DNA from: Inia geoffrensis
Lineage: Eukaryota > Chordata > Mammalia > Artiodactyla > Iniidae
DNA: 64,000 bases
Direction: 5' to 3'
Assembly: GCA_036417435.1 (NCBI GenBank)
Contig: CM070899.1
Location: forward strand, 173,195,494 to 173,259,493
The translations under genes and the position numbers were made by a program. The notes below the pieces were generated by a model. It was given only the letters and a program-made list of their open reading frames with translations. It had not been told where the DNA came from and did not search any database. This document shows positions 35,640-46,930 of this stretch, in pieces; within the stretch, counting starts at the first letter, position 1; each line of letters opens with the position of its first letter.

Positions 35640-38420
35640 TTTCTTAAGTGTTTCTTAAACCTCAGTTTATTTTCATGTTTTTATATTGTGATTTGATGTA
35701 GTGAAAATTTCTTCTAGATCTTTTATAGTTTCATGTCTTTAATCAATTTTAGTTTGTGTATGGTGTAAGAGAGTGGTCAATTTCATTCTTTTGCATGTGG
35801 CTGTCCAGTTTTTCCAATACCATTTATTGAAGAGTCTATCCTTTCCCCATTGTATATGCTTGACTCCTTTTGTTGTAGTAAATTAATTGATCATATATGC
35901 ATAGGTTTATTTGTATGATCTGTTTTCTTTCATTAATCTATGTTTGTATATAAATACCCTACTGTTTTAACTATTATAGCTTTGTAGAGCAGTTTTAAAT
36001 CAGGAGCATGATGCCTCCTGCTTTGTTCTTTTTCAAGATTGCCTTGGCTATTTTTGTGTGTGTGTGCTTCCATACAAATTTTAAGATTATTCTGTTTCTT
36101 TGAAAAATGCTGTTGGAAATTTGATAGGGATTGCATTGAATCTGTGGATTGCTTTGGGTAGTATGGACATTTTAACAACATTCTTTTAATCCATGAGGCT
36201 TACATATAACTTATATCTATAACAGTCCATTTTAAGTGGATAGCAACTTAAGTTTGGCCCCATTCTAAAGTTCAGTGTTTTTACTTTCTTCCACATTTGT
36301 ATGTTTCTGTTGCCATATTTTACATCTTTTAATCTTATGTATCTCTTAAATAATTGTAACTGTAGCTTTTTTATACTACTTTTGTCTTTTATAATAGCTG
36401 TATAAATGATTAATCCACTACCTTTACTCTATATTTATCTTTCCCATGAGATTTTTTCATGTTTTCTTGCTTCTAATTAGCACCCTCACACTAATTAGTT
36501 CTTTCCCATAAAAATATTATGTTTTAAAAACAAATCTATTTTTATGACTTGACATTTTTCTATTGACATACCCATCCCCAAAACACCCAACAAATTATAC
36601 ATGCTCACTTTAAGGAATTACCACTAAGTGTATAACCACCATCTAAGTAAAAAACCGATTCTTGCCAACATCACATAAGACCCTTTAATGCCCTCTCTCA
36701 ATCTCCCTATTTTCTTTCTAAAAATAACCACAATCTTGACCTTTAACACTATGGTTTAGTTTCACCTTTATCAGCTTTAGTATATTTATATAATTGGAAT
36801 CATATGTTTATTATGTGGCTCTGATTGTTGTTGACTAATATGCTGATGTGATTCATCCAAATTTTTGTGATTAGCTATAGTTAATTTATTTCATATATAT
36901 ATACATGTATAATTTCTTATAATAGTTAAGATTTCTTTTGACTGGTGTTTGCATGGTATACATTTTTCCATCTTTTTATTTTTCGGCCTTTATGGATCCT
37001 TATATTTAAAGTCAATCCCTTGTAAGCAACATACAATTTTTGTTGATTTTAATTCCAACTTGACAATATTAGTCTTATCCTTGATAAGTTTAGTCAATTT
37101 AAATTTAATTGGTAGTTAGGTTTGGAGATGTTTATTTGATTCATATTTTTAATGTCCCTTTTATCTTCTCTCTTTGTATTAAATATTTTTGTTATTTTCC
37201 CTGTACTACAAATTATTATACATTCTTTTAATATTCTTTTACTGATTACTATAGAAATGCTACTATACATCATTGCCTTATTACTAACAAAGAGTATTTA
37301 TTTTACCATTTCCCTAATATGGATAGAATCTTAGAATCTCTAACATTTTTTTACCTACTTTCTACCTTTTATTCTTTTGTATTTTTTCTACATATAATTA
37401 AAATTTCACAAAATATCACAATTATAGTCAATTATCTGGGTTCATCCTTATTCATTCGTATATATTATTTGCATAGTATTAACATTTATATGTTCATATA
37501 TATCCAGTATTCATTTATAGTTATTTTTACTGGTAATCTTCATTTTCTCTTGGTTTACACATTTTCTTCTGGAATAATTTTTCTTCTGCCAGAGAAGCCT
37601 CATTACTATTACTTTTCTTCATAAGTGAAAGGAAGAAAAACTAAGTCATTGGTTGCACATTTCTTTGTTAACCTTTATTTTAAAAAATTATTTTCAATGG
37701 ATATGGAATTCTAGGTTGAGGGTTATTTTGTCTTAGGCTTGGAATTGTCTTTCCATGTCCTCCTCATTTTTATCATCACTGTTAAGCATTCTGTCATTGT
37801 TCCTTTGAAGGTATATTTTTCCACATTGTTTACTTTTAAGTTTTATTTGTCTTTGGTTTATTGTGCTTAGGATCTACAGAGCTTCTTGAATCTGTGGATT
37901 GAAGCCTTACATTAATAAGTTTTGGAGTTAGCTCATGCATTAACTGTTCAAGTATTTTTTTTTCCTTCTCCATTCTTTCCTCTCATTTTGGTACACCAGT
38001 TATACATATGATAGATTTTTTGAGCATTTACCATTTGCCTGTTGTACTCTGTTCTTTTATTTTTTCCCGTTTTTCTCTTCATCTAGTTATTTTTATTGAC
38101 TTGCTTTACGATTTACTATTCTCATGTTCTGTGTTCAGTCTGTTATTTAACCTATCAGTTGAGTTCTTTATTTTATATATTCTGTTTTGCAATTTTCAGT
38201 TCCAGATTGTCCATTTGATTCTGTTTTGTAGATTCCAATTTTCTATTAAATTTCTCCATTCTTATCTATTTGATCCATATTTTCTTTCTTTAACATATCA
38301 AAGTCTTTATTAAGTCTATCGTTTATCTGTCCATTTCTTTTTCAATTTCAGTAACATTTTCTTTGCTGTTCTAGTAATTTTTAAGTTATATGTTCACCAT
38401 TTACATATGTTGGGCATATA
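35640..38420 (-). repeat. Very old antisense L1 (one or two L1M-type elements)
   Basis: Bases 35740-36190 are antisense distal ORF2 (tgtggctgtccagtttttcc, tttattgaagagtctatcct, tgcattgaatctgtggattg). Bases 36560-36930 look like an antisense L1 3' UTR of another element. Bases 36990-37170 match the antisense ORF2 start (cttgtaagcaacatacaatt), and 37640-38400 the ORF1 region (gaattctaggttgagggtta, gcttcttgaatctgtgga). All frames are destroyed; open frames at 37152-38313 are T-rich chance frames. The order suggests a second L1 3' end begins near 36.56 kb. Confidence 0.7.
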
Positions 38421-39399
38421 AAGAATGGTAGAGATTCCTGATGTTACAAACTTCCACTAGAGAGGATTCTTTCTTACGTTGTGCAGATAAGAGTGAGAAT
38501 CTTATTATCTCAATCCAGTTAAAAATTGAACTGGGTTGAACCTGAGTTTAAGTTTAAGTTACACAGTCTACCTCTGGCTCATCTTTGTTCAAGGATATGG
38601 CTCTCCCAGACCTCTGGTTTAGAGCCTGGTTGGTCTTCTTTTTCTTAGGTGTGAAATATTGTTGTAGTTCCAGTTCTGTGCTTCAGAGCCAAATCTCCAG
38701 GCTCACACCCTGCATATTTTCAAAATTTGACAAATATTGAAAGAAAAACTTGACAGTGTGCTTGAAGCAAGTTTTTGTTTGCCTAAGCACTGAGAAACTA
38801 AGAATTTCAGTCTGCTTGTAGATTTTGATCTATGTCTTCTTATACCTTATAAGCCTCAAAATTCAGAAAATCTCCTGTTGAACATATGAACTATTGTTTT
38901 CTCTCAAGTTTTCAATTTGCCACGCTATTTCTTTACTCAAAGCTTTTCACTTTTTTCCCCATTAGAGGCTCTGTTCTTAGGCAAACTTGAAACTTGGGCA
39001 AATCAGACCTTGAGTCTACAAAAGAAATTATTTCATGTTCCATGGGAAAAGTAATCTGATGTTATTAGCTCCCCTGAGAGAATTTCTTCTCTTAGATACT
39101 TCTTAGAATTCTCCTTAGAATTTTATTTCATCTAATTCTTTGCTTCCACAGATTCTGTGTACCTTTTTAAAAACATGCTTTGAATAATTAATTTTTTTTA
39201 CTAGTTGTTGCTGCAGGAGCATTGGCCTGCTGTGAAATACCGATAAACTAAAGTTTGTCTGGATTGGTTATTTTTATTATCCTTCTTCCCCTCTTTGTTG
39301 GATTTTTAGTTATATAGTCATTTCTCTATTTTAGTTTTTACCCTAGGTATTACAACATACACTTTTACCTTATTCTTAATGTCTAGACAATGAAAGGTG
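38421..39399. other. Unassigned non-coding stretch
   Basis: No gene or confident repeat. It may hold the decayed 5' end of the L1 to its left. Confidence 0.35.
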
Positions 39400-39690
39400 T
39401 TTTAGCTAATTTTGCACAAAAAACCATCACAAAACTTAATGCCCTAATCCAATAATTGATTATTAGTCTCATGTTTCTGTAGAGACTGGACTTACCTGGA
39501 GAATTCTCACTTGGATTCTCTTACAGTTCTAGTCAGATGATGACTAGAGCTAGAATCATTGGAATGCTCAACTGGGCTGGGTGTTTTCGATGGTTCACTC
39601 ACATGGTCAGCAGTTGATGCTGGTTGGGAACTCAGCTGGGGTTGTCGATCAATTAAGTTCTTTCCTATGACGAAACGTTCTTCTATAGTA
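39400..39690 (-). mobile_element. Possible old LTR remnant
   Basis: The text caaaaaaccatcacaaaact, ttagtctcatgtttctgtag, actgggctgggtgttttcga and tcactcacatggtcagcagt has the same flavour as the LTRs at 8.3 and 43.3 kb. It is short and diverged, so the call is weak. Confidence 0.3.
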
Positions 39691-40629
39691 AATAGTCTCC
39701 AAAGATGTCCTCCTCAGTGAATCATGTCCCCCAGTATTCACAGCACTGTATATTCCCCTACCTTTGAGTCTAGACTGACACTTTGACTCAATTTTTCCAG
39801 TAGACTATGGCAAAAATAATGCCATATTGTTATTGAGGCAAAGTTGCAAGAAGCCTTGCAGCTTCCATCTGAGTCTCTTGGCATGTTACCCATGAAGTGC
39901 TTATTCTTGGAATTCACTTAGCATGACACGACATGCTCAAGTCAGGTGGAAGGACCATGGAAAAGCACTCAGGTTGATATTCCCTTCTTAGTTGATCTTG
40001 AACTCCAATTTTTGGTCCACTAGCCTCATGAATCTTTGTATAGCCCTGCTCAGCTACTCTTCCTCTTTTCTGCCTCTTTATGAATTAGAAAATATCCCCA
40101 GGGGGGAAATAGCCTCAAATGCTAGCTTCATCTCTTTGGATATTCCTCTTTATCCAGGTCTTGGCCATGCAGGTTTTTTTAATGCCTCATTAGCCACTTG
40201 TTGCTGATTATAGATCTTTAAAACATTTTATGCAGCTTTCTGGCTTTGCTCTGCAGGAAAGTTTGCATTGTCACTACAGGAACTAAATAAATATAAATTT
40301 CACTTATAAGTGAAATGAACCACAGCAACTGCTAAGTGAACTTATTCCGTGTATGCTTAGTGTTATTAAATCTGAGTTTTCTGTGATTTTAAACTGTAAT
40401 CTTTTTTTTTTAAAGAAAGCAATTTAAATTGAACAGTGTATACTTTGACCTTAGTTTGATTTTTATAACAAAGGTGAAACACTTTTCTCCATACCTCATT
40501 TTTCTTTTTGCAAAAGCATGAACCATTTAGAAGCTTGGTGTGCTATATTCCTCTTCATCTGCATTTATCCTGTCTCTTCTAGTTCTACATCTAAATACAA
40601 CTTGTAATGTAGAATTAAAAAAAAAAAAT
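39691..40629. other. Unassigned stretch
   Basis: No gene recognised. An A run precedes the SINE at 40618-40628. Confidence 0.35.
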
Positions 40630-40871
40630 AGGACTTCCTTGGTGGCACAGTGGTTAAGAATCCACCTGCCAATGCAGGGGATACAGGTTCGAGCCCTGGT
40701 CCAGGAAGATCCCACATGCCGTGGAGCAACTAAGCCTGTGTGCCACAACTACTGAGCACGCATGCCTAGAGACTGTATTCTGCAACAAGAAGCCACCGCA
40801 ATGAGAAGCCCGTGCACTGCAATGAAGAGTAGCACCCGCTCGCCACAACTAGAGAAAGCCCACGTGCAGCT
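40630..40871 (+). repeat. Long-form CHR-2-like SINE, 3'-truncated
   Basis: The 5' end aggacttccttggtggcaca, a B-box ggttcgagccc at 40686-40696, then gccgtggagcaactaagcct, gcaatgagaagcccgtgcac and ccgctcgccacaactagaga. This body is longer than, and different from, the young copies, and marks an older subfamily. It stops at cccacgtgcagc without the usual A-rich end. No target duplication was found. Confidence 0.88.
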
Positions 40872-41304
40872 TTTCTATATCTTTTTTTAAACTTATAACA
40901 TTGAACTTCTAACATCTCATGAGGACAATCAGAAGGCTTTTCCTCTGCCTCATTCCAATATCATTAGCCATTCAACAGAATGTACGGACCTTTTATATTG
41001 AGTAGAGATAGGACTCTGAGGATGATGATAAAAGAAAAATTGTTTTGATTGTTTTCCCCTTGATTTTGTTCTCAAATTCTCTTTTCTTGTAGTTCATACA
41101 TTTTGATTTTGGGGCTTATGTTGGCAGGGTGACAGATTTTTAATAGCAAAGTCATGTGGAAATATTTCTGATAAAACCTGGAGAACAAATCTTTCCAACA
41201 CAGCCACTTGCCTACTATGTGGGTTTTAAGTCCTTGAAGTTGTACCGTCTTGATAACTCATTGTACTTTAATACATTGCGTTGGAATCCTCTACTTATGT
41301 TTCT
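40872..41304. other. Unassigned stretch
   Basis: No gene or repeat recognised. Confidence 0.35.
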
Positions 41305-41425
41305 AAGTCCACAGTGCAAATAAAATTTCCTCAAGGACAGTGACCATTCCTATTCATTTTCTATCCCCAGTACCTAAACACAACTGTCATATAGTCAGTG
41401 CTCAATAGATGTACATTGATCTGAC
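41305..41425 (+). repeat. L2 LINE 3' end
   Basis: Sense L2 end: aatttcctcaaggacagtga, ctatccccagtacctaaaca, then gtcagtgctcaatagatgta. Short and diverged. Confidence 0.6.
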
Positions 41426-41544
41426 CTGATAGGAAACACAAGCTGCAGTTTTGAGATGAGTTATTGAAAGACTTTTAACAGTTTAGGTCCTGTGGCTCTT
41501 AAATATGAAGAACTAAATATAAATAGCAGAGAGTTTTATTACTT

Positions 41545-41917
41545 ATTCATCTTTTTTCTTCATTTTAATTGAAATATAGTTGATGTACAATTTTGTTAGT
41601 TTCAGGTGAGCTACACAGTGATTCGACATTTACATACATCATGAAATGATCACCACCATAAGTCTAATAACCATCTGTCCCTATACCAAGTTCTTAATAT
41701 ATTATTGACCATATTCCTTACACTGTATACTATATTCCATGGCTTATTTCACAGCTGGAGGTTTATACCTCTTAATCCCTTCTACATATTTTACCTCCCC
41801 CACCACCTGCCCTCCCCTCTGGCAACCCACCAGTTTGTTCTCCTTATCTATGAGTTTGTTTTCATTTTGTTTTGTTTTTCTGTTTTTTTTTTAGATTCCA
41901 CGTAAAAGTGAGATCAT
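41545..41917 (-). repeat. 5'-truncated L1 3' end with short target duplication
   Basis: Antisense L1 3' UTR: taattgaaatatagttgatg, ttgttagtttcaggtgagct, gatcaccaccataagtctaa, ending tagattccacgtaaaagtga. The 8-bp repeat gagagttt at 41529-41536 and 41918-41925 is a plausible target duplication. An older type than the ends at 25.0 and 46.4 kb. Confidence 0.82.
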
Positions 41918-41925
41918 GAGAGTTT

Positions 41926-42564
41926 AAATATTTTGCTCAACAATAAGGACAAATCATCTAGTATTTTCTGGTATAAAACAGGGCTTAATTCAATGTCAAA
42001 TGATTGCAATGGTCATTAAGTAAAAGGAAAAAATGAACATTAAGTTGGCAGGAAAAAAAGCACTCACTGCATTTCTCCACCAATCCTATTGTTTTCTTTT
42101 GCTACATATCTCCCTACTTTCTCTAATTTCTCTTCTAATCATAGTCATCAACTGACATTATTTGATCCCCACCTAGCACTAAGTGTTAGAAATACAAAAT
42201 CAGATTATATTTTCAAAAGCATATATTGATCACTTATTTGCCAAATATTACCTTAGGAACTTATGATACAATAGAGACCAGAAGCAGATATTGTCACTAC
42301 TTTCTTGGAAGAGTTGATAAGGCAATCACTGTATTTGATTGCACAAGTGATGTGTAAATAGAAAACTCAGCCAAATAAGCTTCATAGATTTGAAATGTCA
42401 TTACAGCTGAAGACTGATGGGATTAGGTCTCAATGTAGAAGTAGAACTTGAATAGTGACATGATTCTTAAAAGTTGAAAGATACATTGGTTAGTTAAAAT
42501 TCTTGGAACTTTGACCAACTTGAAGTCTAGTTTGAAGCATGATCCCATAAAATGGCAAATTGAT
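41926..42564. other. Unassigned stretch
   Basis: No gene or repeat recognised. Confidence 0.35.
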
Positions 42565-43283
42565 ACATTAGACACCAAAACTTAAAATATTTACTTTTCG
42601 AAAGATATTGAGAGAATGAAAAGATTTAGAGAAAATATTTTAAAATAACATGTCTGATAAAAGACCTGTATCCAGAATATATTAAGTATCAAAACTCAAT
42701 AATAGAGCAAACAACCTAATTTTAAAAATGGGCTAGCGATTTAAACAAAAGACATACAGATAGAAAATACACACTTGAAAAGATGTTCATCATTTATCTT
42801 TAAGGAAATGCAAATGAACGCTACAATGGATACAACTTAAACACACCTTTTAAAAAGGTTGAGCATATCAAATGCTGGTGAGGAGGGAGAAGAACTGGAA
42901 TTCTCATACACTGCTGGTAGGAATATGAAATAGTGAGACCTACCGCATGATCCTATCCATTCCCCTCCTTGGTATTCACGCAAGAAGAATTGAAATGTAT
43001 ACCCGTACAGAGACTTGCGCATAAACATTCATGGAACCTTTATTTGTAATTACCCCAAAGTAGAAAGAACCCAGGTATCTATTGTGTGTCTATGCGATAG
43101 AATACTATTCAGTAGTAAAATGGGGTGACCTATTGATACATCAAACAGCATGGATAAATTTCAAATACATTGAGTAAGAGAAGCTAGACAAAAGGAGTTT
43201 GTACTCTGTGTTTCCTTTTACATAAAATTCTAGAAAATTCAAATTAATCCATGGTGATGGAAAGCAAGTCAGTTGTTGCCTGG
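42565..43283 (+). repeat. Old L1 3' region, left part
   Basis: Sense distal ORF2 and beginning of 3' UTR of an L1M-type element: taaaagacctgtatccagaa, acttgaaaagatgttcatca, aatgctggtgaggaggga, cactgctggtaggaatatga, gtctatgcgatagaatacta. It breaks off at agtcagttgttgcctgg, and the expected continuation resumes at 43806 after an inserted LTR. Confidence 0.8.
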
Positions 43284-43805
43284 TGTATCATTATCTCTTA
43301 CTATATAACAATATCATTAGCAGCTAAAGACAATATCCATTTATTATCTCATGCTTTCTGTGGGTTAAAGGTCTGGGCACAGCTTAACTGCGTCCTCTAC
43401 AAGGCTGCAATCAAGGTGTTGGCCAGGAATGAGCTCTCATTTGAGGCCAGACTGGGGGAAGGATCAGGTTCCAAGTTCAAGTAGTTATTGGTTCATTCAG
43501 TTCCTTACAGGCTGCTGAGCCGAGACATCACTTTCTCTCTGGTTTTGGACTGGAAGCTGCCCTCAGTTCCTTGCCTCATGGCCCTCTCCATATGGCAGCT
43601 CACAAATTGGCAGGTTGCTTCCTTAAGGCTAGCAAGGGAGAGATTAGGTGGACATTACAATCTACGTGCACAATCATGTACATCCTATCACCTTGGCCGT
43701 ATTCTGTTTGTTAGAAACAAGTCACAGGTCTAGCCTACACTCAAGGGGAGGAGATTATGCAAGGGCATGAACAACAGGAGGCCACCTCAGAGTCTGTCCA
43801 CAACA
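43284..43805 (-). mobile_element. Solo LTR inserted in an L1
   Basis: A 522-bp block starting tgtatcattatctcttac and ending tgtccacaaca, i.e. TG...CA termini, sits exactly between two halves of an L1. The flanks cctgg and tttgg could be a decayed 5-bp target duplication. The interior (ccatttattatctcatgctt, aggctgcaatcaaggtgttg, ccctcagttccttgcctcat) is the same class as 8.31-8.79 kb. It is probably a MaLR/ERVL-like LTR; the name is uncertain. Frames at 43251-43733 are not genes. Confidence 0.6.
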
Positions 43806-44010
43806 TTTGGGGATAGGAAGACTGCTGAGATGGTGGATATATTTACAGAGGGGCAGAGGGAAACTTTTGGAGGTGATGGATATATCACTTTATTGTGATG
43901 ATTGTTTCATGGGTGTACACATATGTCCAAACATACCAAATTATATAGTAAAATAGTTTATTGAATAGCAATATATATAAATCTGTTAAAAAATTATATT
44001 TGCTTATATA
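43806..44010 (+). repeat. Old L1 3' region, right part
   Basis: Resumes the 3' UTR: ggggataggaagactgctga, cttttggaggtgatggatat, ttgtttcatgggtgtacaca, then a decayed end tatataaatctgttaaaaaa. Together with 42565-43283 it makes one L1 of about 0.92 kb. Confidence 0.75.
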
Positions 44011-44874
44011 TCCAGATTCAAACTGAAGCCAAGTAAGGATAAAAAGGTGAGAAAAAACATAAGCATTTCCTTAGCTGCAGACAAGTGAGCCTATGTAATG
44101 ACCTTGACTGTTCTCTAGAGGAAACTGTACTTTAACGCAGTCAGCTTTCTGTAAAGAAATGCAAAGTATACAAAACCTTAGTGCCACTGATAGCAATTCA
44201 CATGTTACAAAAATTATGAGCACTTGTGGTTTCTGTTTTGTAAGCAATAATGAACAATGCAATTTATGTATAGTTTGACTAGCAAGTAAATTCCCCACAT
44301 AAAGTATGAACAGAATAAAAAAATAACCTGTCACATTTATGAAGCTGGAATTAGAGCTCTTAGAGAAGGTATATTATTTTAATGTCAGAAAGCAAGTTCT
44401 TTTTCATTTTATGATAATGAAATTATGAAAATTTGTTTTACAACATGGAAAGCATGGTATAACTTGATAGAAATGTGGGTATTAAAATTGGGTCACTTTT
44501 ATGTTTACTGCTAATTTTGAAAGTGTATGGGGGAATATATCATCAAAGAAGGAAAGAATGAAAGCACATAGCAGTGTATTGCTTTCTGATGAGAAGCAAT
44601 ACTCATAGGTCAATATAGTCTGTTAATGAAAATAGAATCAAAATGATTTCATTTATGATGGGAAAAGTAATTAACAACTGAGTACTGACCCTTTGTTAGG
44701 AAAATACAGTAGGCATTGATATTGTGAATTCAATTTTTATGAAATCTTACGAGTTATTTTTTAAAAGTCAGGAATATGGGCCTGACATCACATTGAATCA
44801 TCCACGGTGATACTGGGTTTCCAATGATGGTCCACTTCATCCCAAGTATTTTGTTCCTTAATATAAAAGGCAGG
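44011..44874. other. Unassigned AT-rich stretch
   Basis: No gene or repeat recognised. The 87-codon minus frame at 44071-44334 has no recognised motif. Confidence 0.4.
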
Positions 44875-45090
44875 GTACCATCGTGGTTAGAAGCACAGAT
44901 TCTGGAGCCATTGTGCATAGATTCAAATTCTGGTTATATGAGCTCTTCCAAGTTATTCTACCTCTCTATGCCTTTGTTTGCTGTAAATATCAATAGTATC
45001 TGCTTCATAGGATTGTTTGTAAGGGACGAGGAAATTTTTATAAAGGGCCTAGGACAGTGCTTGCTGTATAGTAAACATTCTGTAATTATT
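44875..45090 (+). repeat. MIR SINE, near full length
   Basis: Sense MIR: catcgtggttagaagcacag, attctggagccattgtgcat, ctacctctctatgcctttgt, then cctaggacagtgcttgctgt. All parts of the roughly 260-bp family appear in order, from the tRNA-like head to the LINE-like end. Confidence 0.8.
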
Positions 45091-45121
45091 TCTTCTCACT
45101 TATTACATGCTCTTGAGCATG

Positions 45122-45575
45122 TGTATTACTTAGGGTTTTCCACAGAAGCAGAACCAATAGGATTTTTTTTTTTTTTTTTTTTTTTAAGGAATTGACTCGA
45201 ACAATTATGGAGGCTGATAAGTCCCAAGGTGTACAGGGTGAATCAGCAAGGCAGAGATCCAGGAGACCTGATGTTTCCGTTTGAGTCCAAAGGTAGGAGG
45301 ATGCTGATGTCCCATTCTGAAAGCAGACAGGTAGGTGGACTTCTCTCTTATTCAGCATAAGATACGGGCAGGCCTATTACTGTTTTTGTTCAGGCTTTCA
45401 GTTGATTGGATGAGGCCTACCCACATTAGGGAGGACAGTCTGCTGCACTTAGTTTACCAATTTAAATGTTAATCTTATCCCCAAACACCTGCATAGAAAC
45501 ACCCAGAGTAATATTTTACCAAATATTTGGGTGCCCCATGGTCCATTCAGGTTGACACACAAAATCCACACAGCA
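45122..45575 (+). mobile_element. Probable LTR or other old TE with TG...CA ends
   Basis: Starts tgtattacttagggttttcc and ends with ttgacacacaaaatccacac then agca. The interior has cagaagcagaaccaatagga, a 22-base T run at 45164-45185 where related copies carry TA repeats, gattggatgaggcctaccca and ttaaatgttaatcttatccc. This is a widespread old mammalian repeat in consensus order. The termini suggest an LTR, but I cannot fix its name or strand. Confidence 0.5.
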
Positions 45576-46014
45576 TGGAAACCATCAGACATAACATCAA
45601 CACCATGCATAACTAGTTTCTATATTCTATCATTTTTGATTGAGATTTATTGATGTTTAAATGTTTTATTAAAACATTTCATAGTTAGGTTCACCCCTCT
45701 TTATTACTGAATGCTTGATGGTTCCTTGCCTTGTCACAATCATTAAGATTTCTCTCCCTTTTGGAGTGAACAATTTACAAGTTATATTGACTATAACATG
45801 ACAAGATGGCTGGTTACTGTGAAAACAGGTCAGAATATCTGAGTGATGAAGTGCCAAATCTTGTGTTTTTTCATTGATGAAAGACTCACTTATTTTTTTA
45901 AATTTTGAAGTAATTCAGAAATGTGGGGCCTTGTTGGGTCTTAGCTACCATTTCAGCAGCAAATAAGACATGAAACAAAAATTTTAAAATAATTACAATG
46001 ATATTAATAATACC
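45576..46014. other. Unassigned stretch
   Basis: No gene or repeat recognised. Confidence 0.35.
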
Positions 46015-46230
46015 AGTAATAACACTTACTGTTTATTGAGCACCTACTATGTATGAAGCAATGTAACAGGAACTTCACAGCTGTTACTTCTTTAATTCTC
46101 ACACACACCATGAGTTTGCAAGCATTCTGTTATTCATATTTTACAGTCAAGGAAACTGATGGTCAGATATGTTAGGGCAGCAATGGAGCCAGTCTGGGCT
46201 TGTAAGACTTGAGTGGTTAGACTCATGATA
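46015..46230 (-). repeat. MIR SINE
   Basis: Antisense MIR: ttattgagcacctactatgt, cttctttaattctcacacac, attttacagtcaaggaaact and gccagtctgggcttgtaaga. Confidence 0.72.
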
Positions 46231-46419
46231 CCCTACTATGTCCTTCTGAAGGAAGAGGTGATGCTTCAAAGCGTGGGGCCACTTGGGAGATGGGTTGCTT
46301 GCTGCTGGTCTTCTCTTCCAAATGACAGTTACTGGGGAGTAACGTCTTAGCTTTAGTGTCTGGTTTATACTTTTCCCATCTAGTCACTGTGATCACTCCT
46401 CCATGCTACCTTATAGTGA
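46231..46419. other. Unassigned stretch
   Basis: No gene or repeat recognised. Confidence 0.3.
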
Positions 46420-46432
46420 GAGCAGCTGTTCT

Positions 46433-46917
46433 TTTTTGTGATTTTTTTTCATCTTTATTGGAGTATAATTGGTTTACAATGTTGTGTTAGTTTCTGCTGT
46501 ATAACAAAGTGAATCAGCTATATGTATACATATATCCCATATCCCCTCCCTCTTGTGTCTCCCTCCCACCCTCCCTATCCCATCCTTCTAGGTCGTCACA
46601 AAGCACCGAGCTGATCTCCCTGTGCTATGTAGCAGCTTCCCACTAGCCATCCATTTTACATTTGGTAGTCTATATATGTCGATGCTACTCTCTCACTTCC
46701 TCCCAGCTTCCCCTCCCCCGCCACATCCTCAAGTCCGTTCTCTATGTCTGCATCTTTATTCCTGCCCTGCTCCTAGGTTCATCAGTACCATTTTGTTAGA
46801 TTCCATATATATGCGTTAGCATGTGGTATTTTTCTCTTTCTGGCTTATTTCACTCTGGATGACAGACTCCAGGTCCATCCACCTCATTACAAATAACTCA
46901 ATTTCATTCCTTTTTAT
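46433..46917 (-). repeat. 5'-truncated L1 3' end with 13-bp target duplication
   Basis: Antisense 3' UTR of the same L1 group as L1-B: tcatctttattggagtataa, gttagtttctgctgtataac, cctccctcttgtgtctccct, then catgtggtatttttctcttt and ggatgacagactccaggtcc. The exact 13-bp repeat gagcagctgttct flanks it (46420-46432 and 46918-46930). About 485 bp remain, so it is strongly 5'-truncated. The flawless duplication suggests it is fairly young. Confidence 0.93.
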
Positions 46918-46930
46918 GAGCAGCTGTTCT

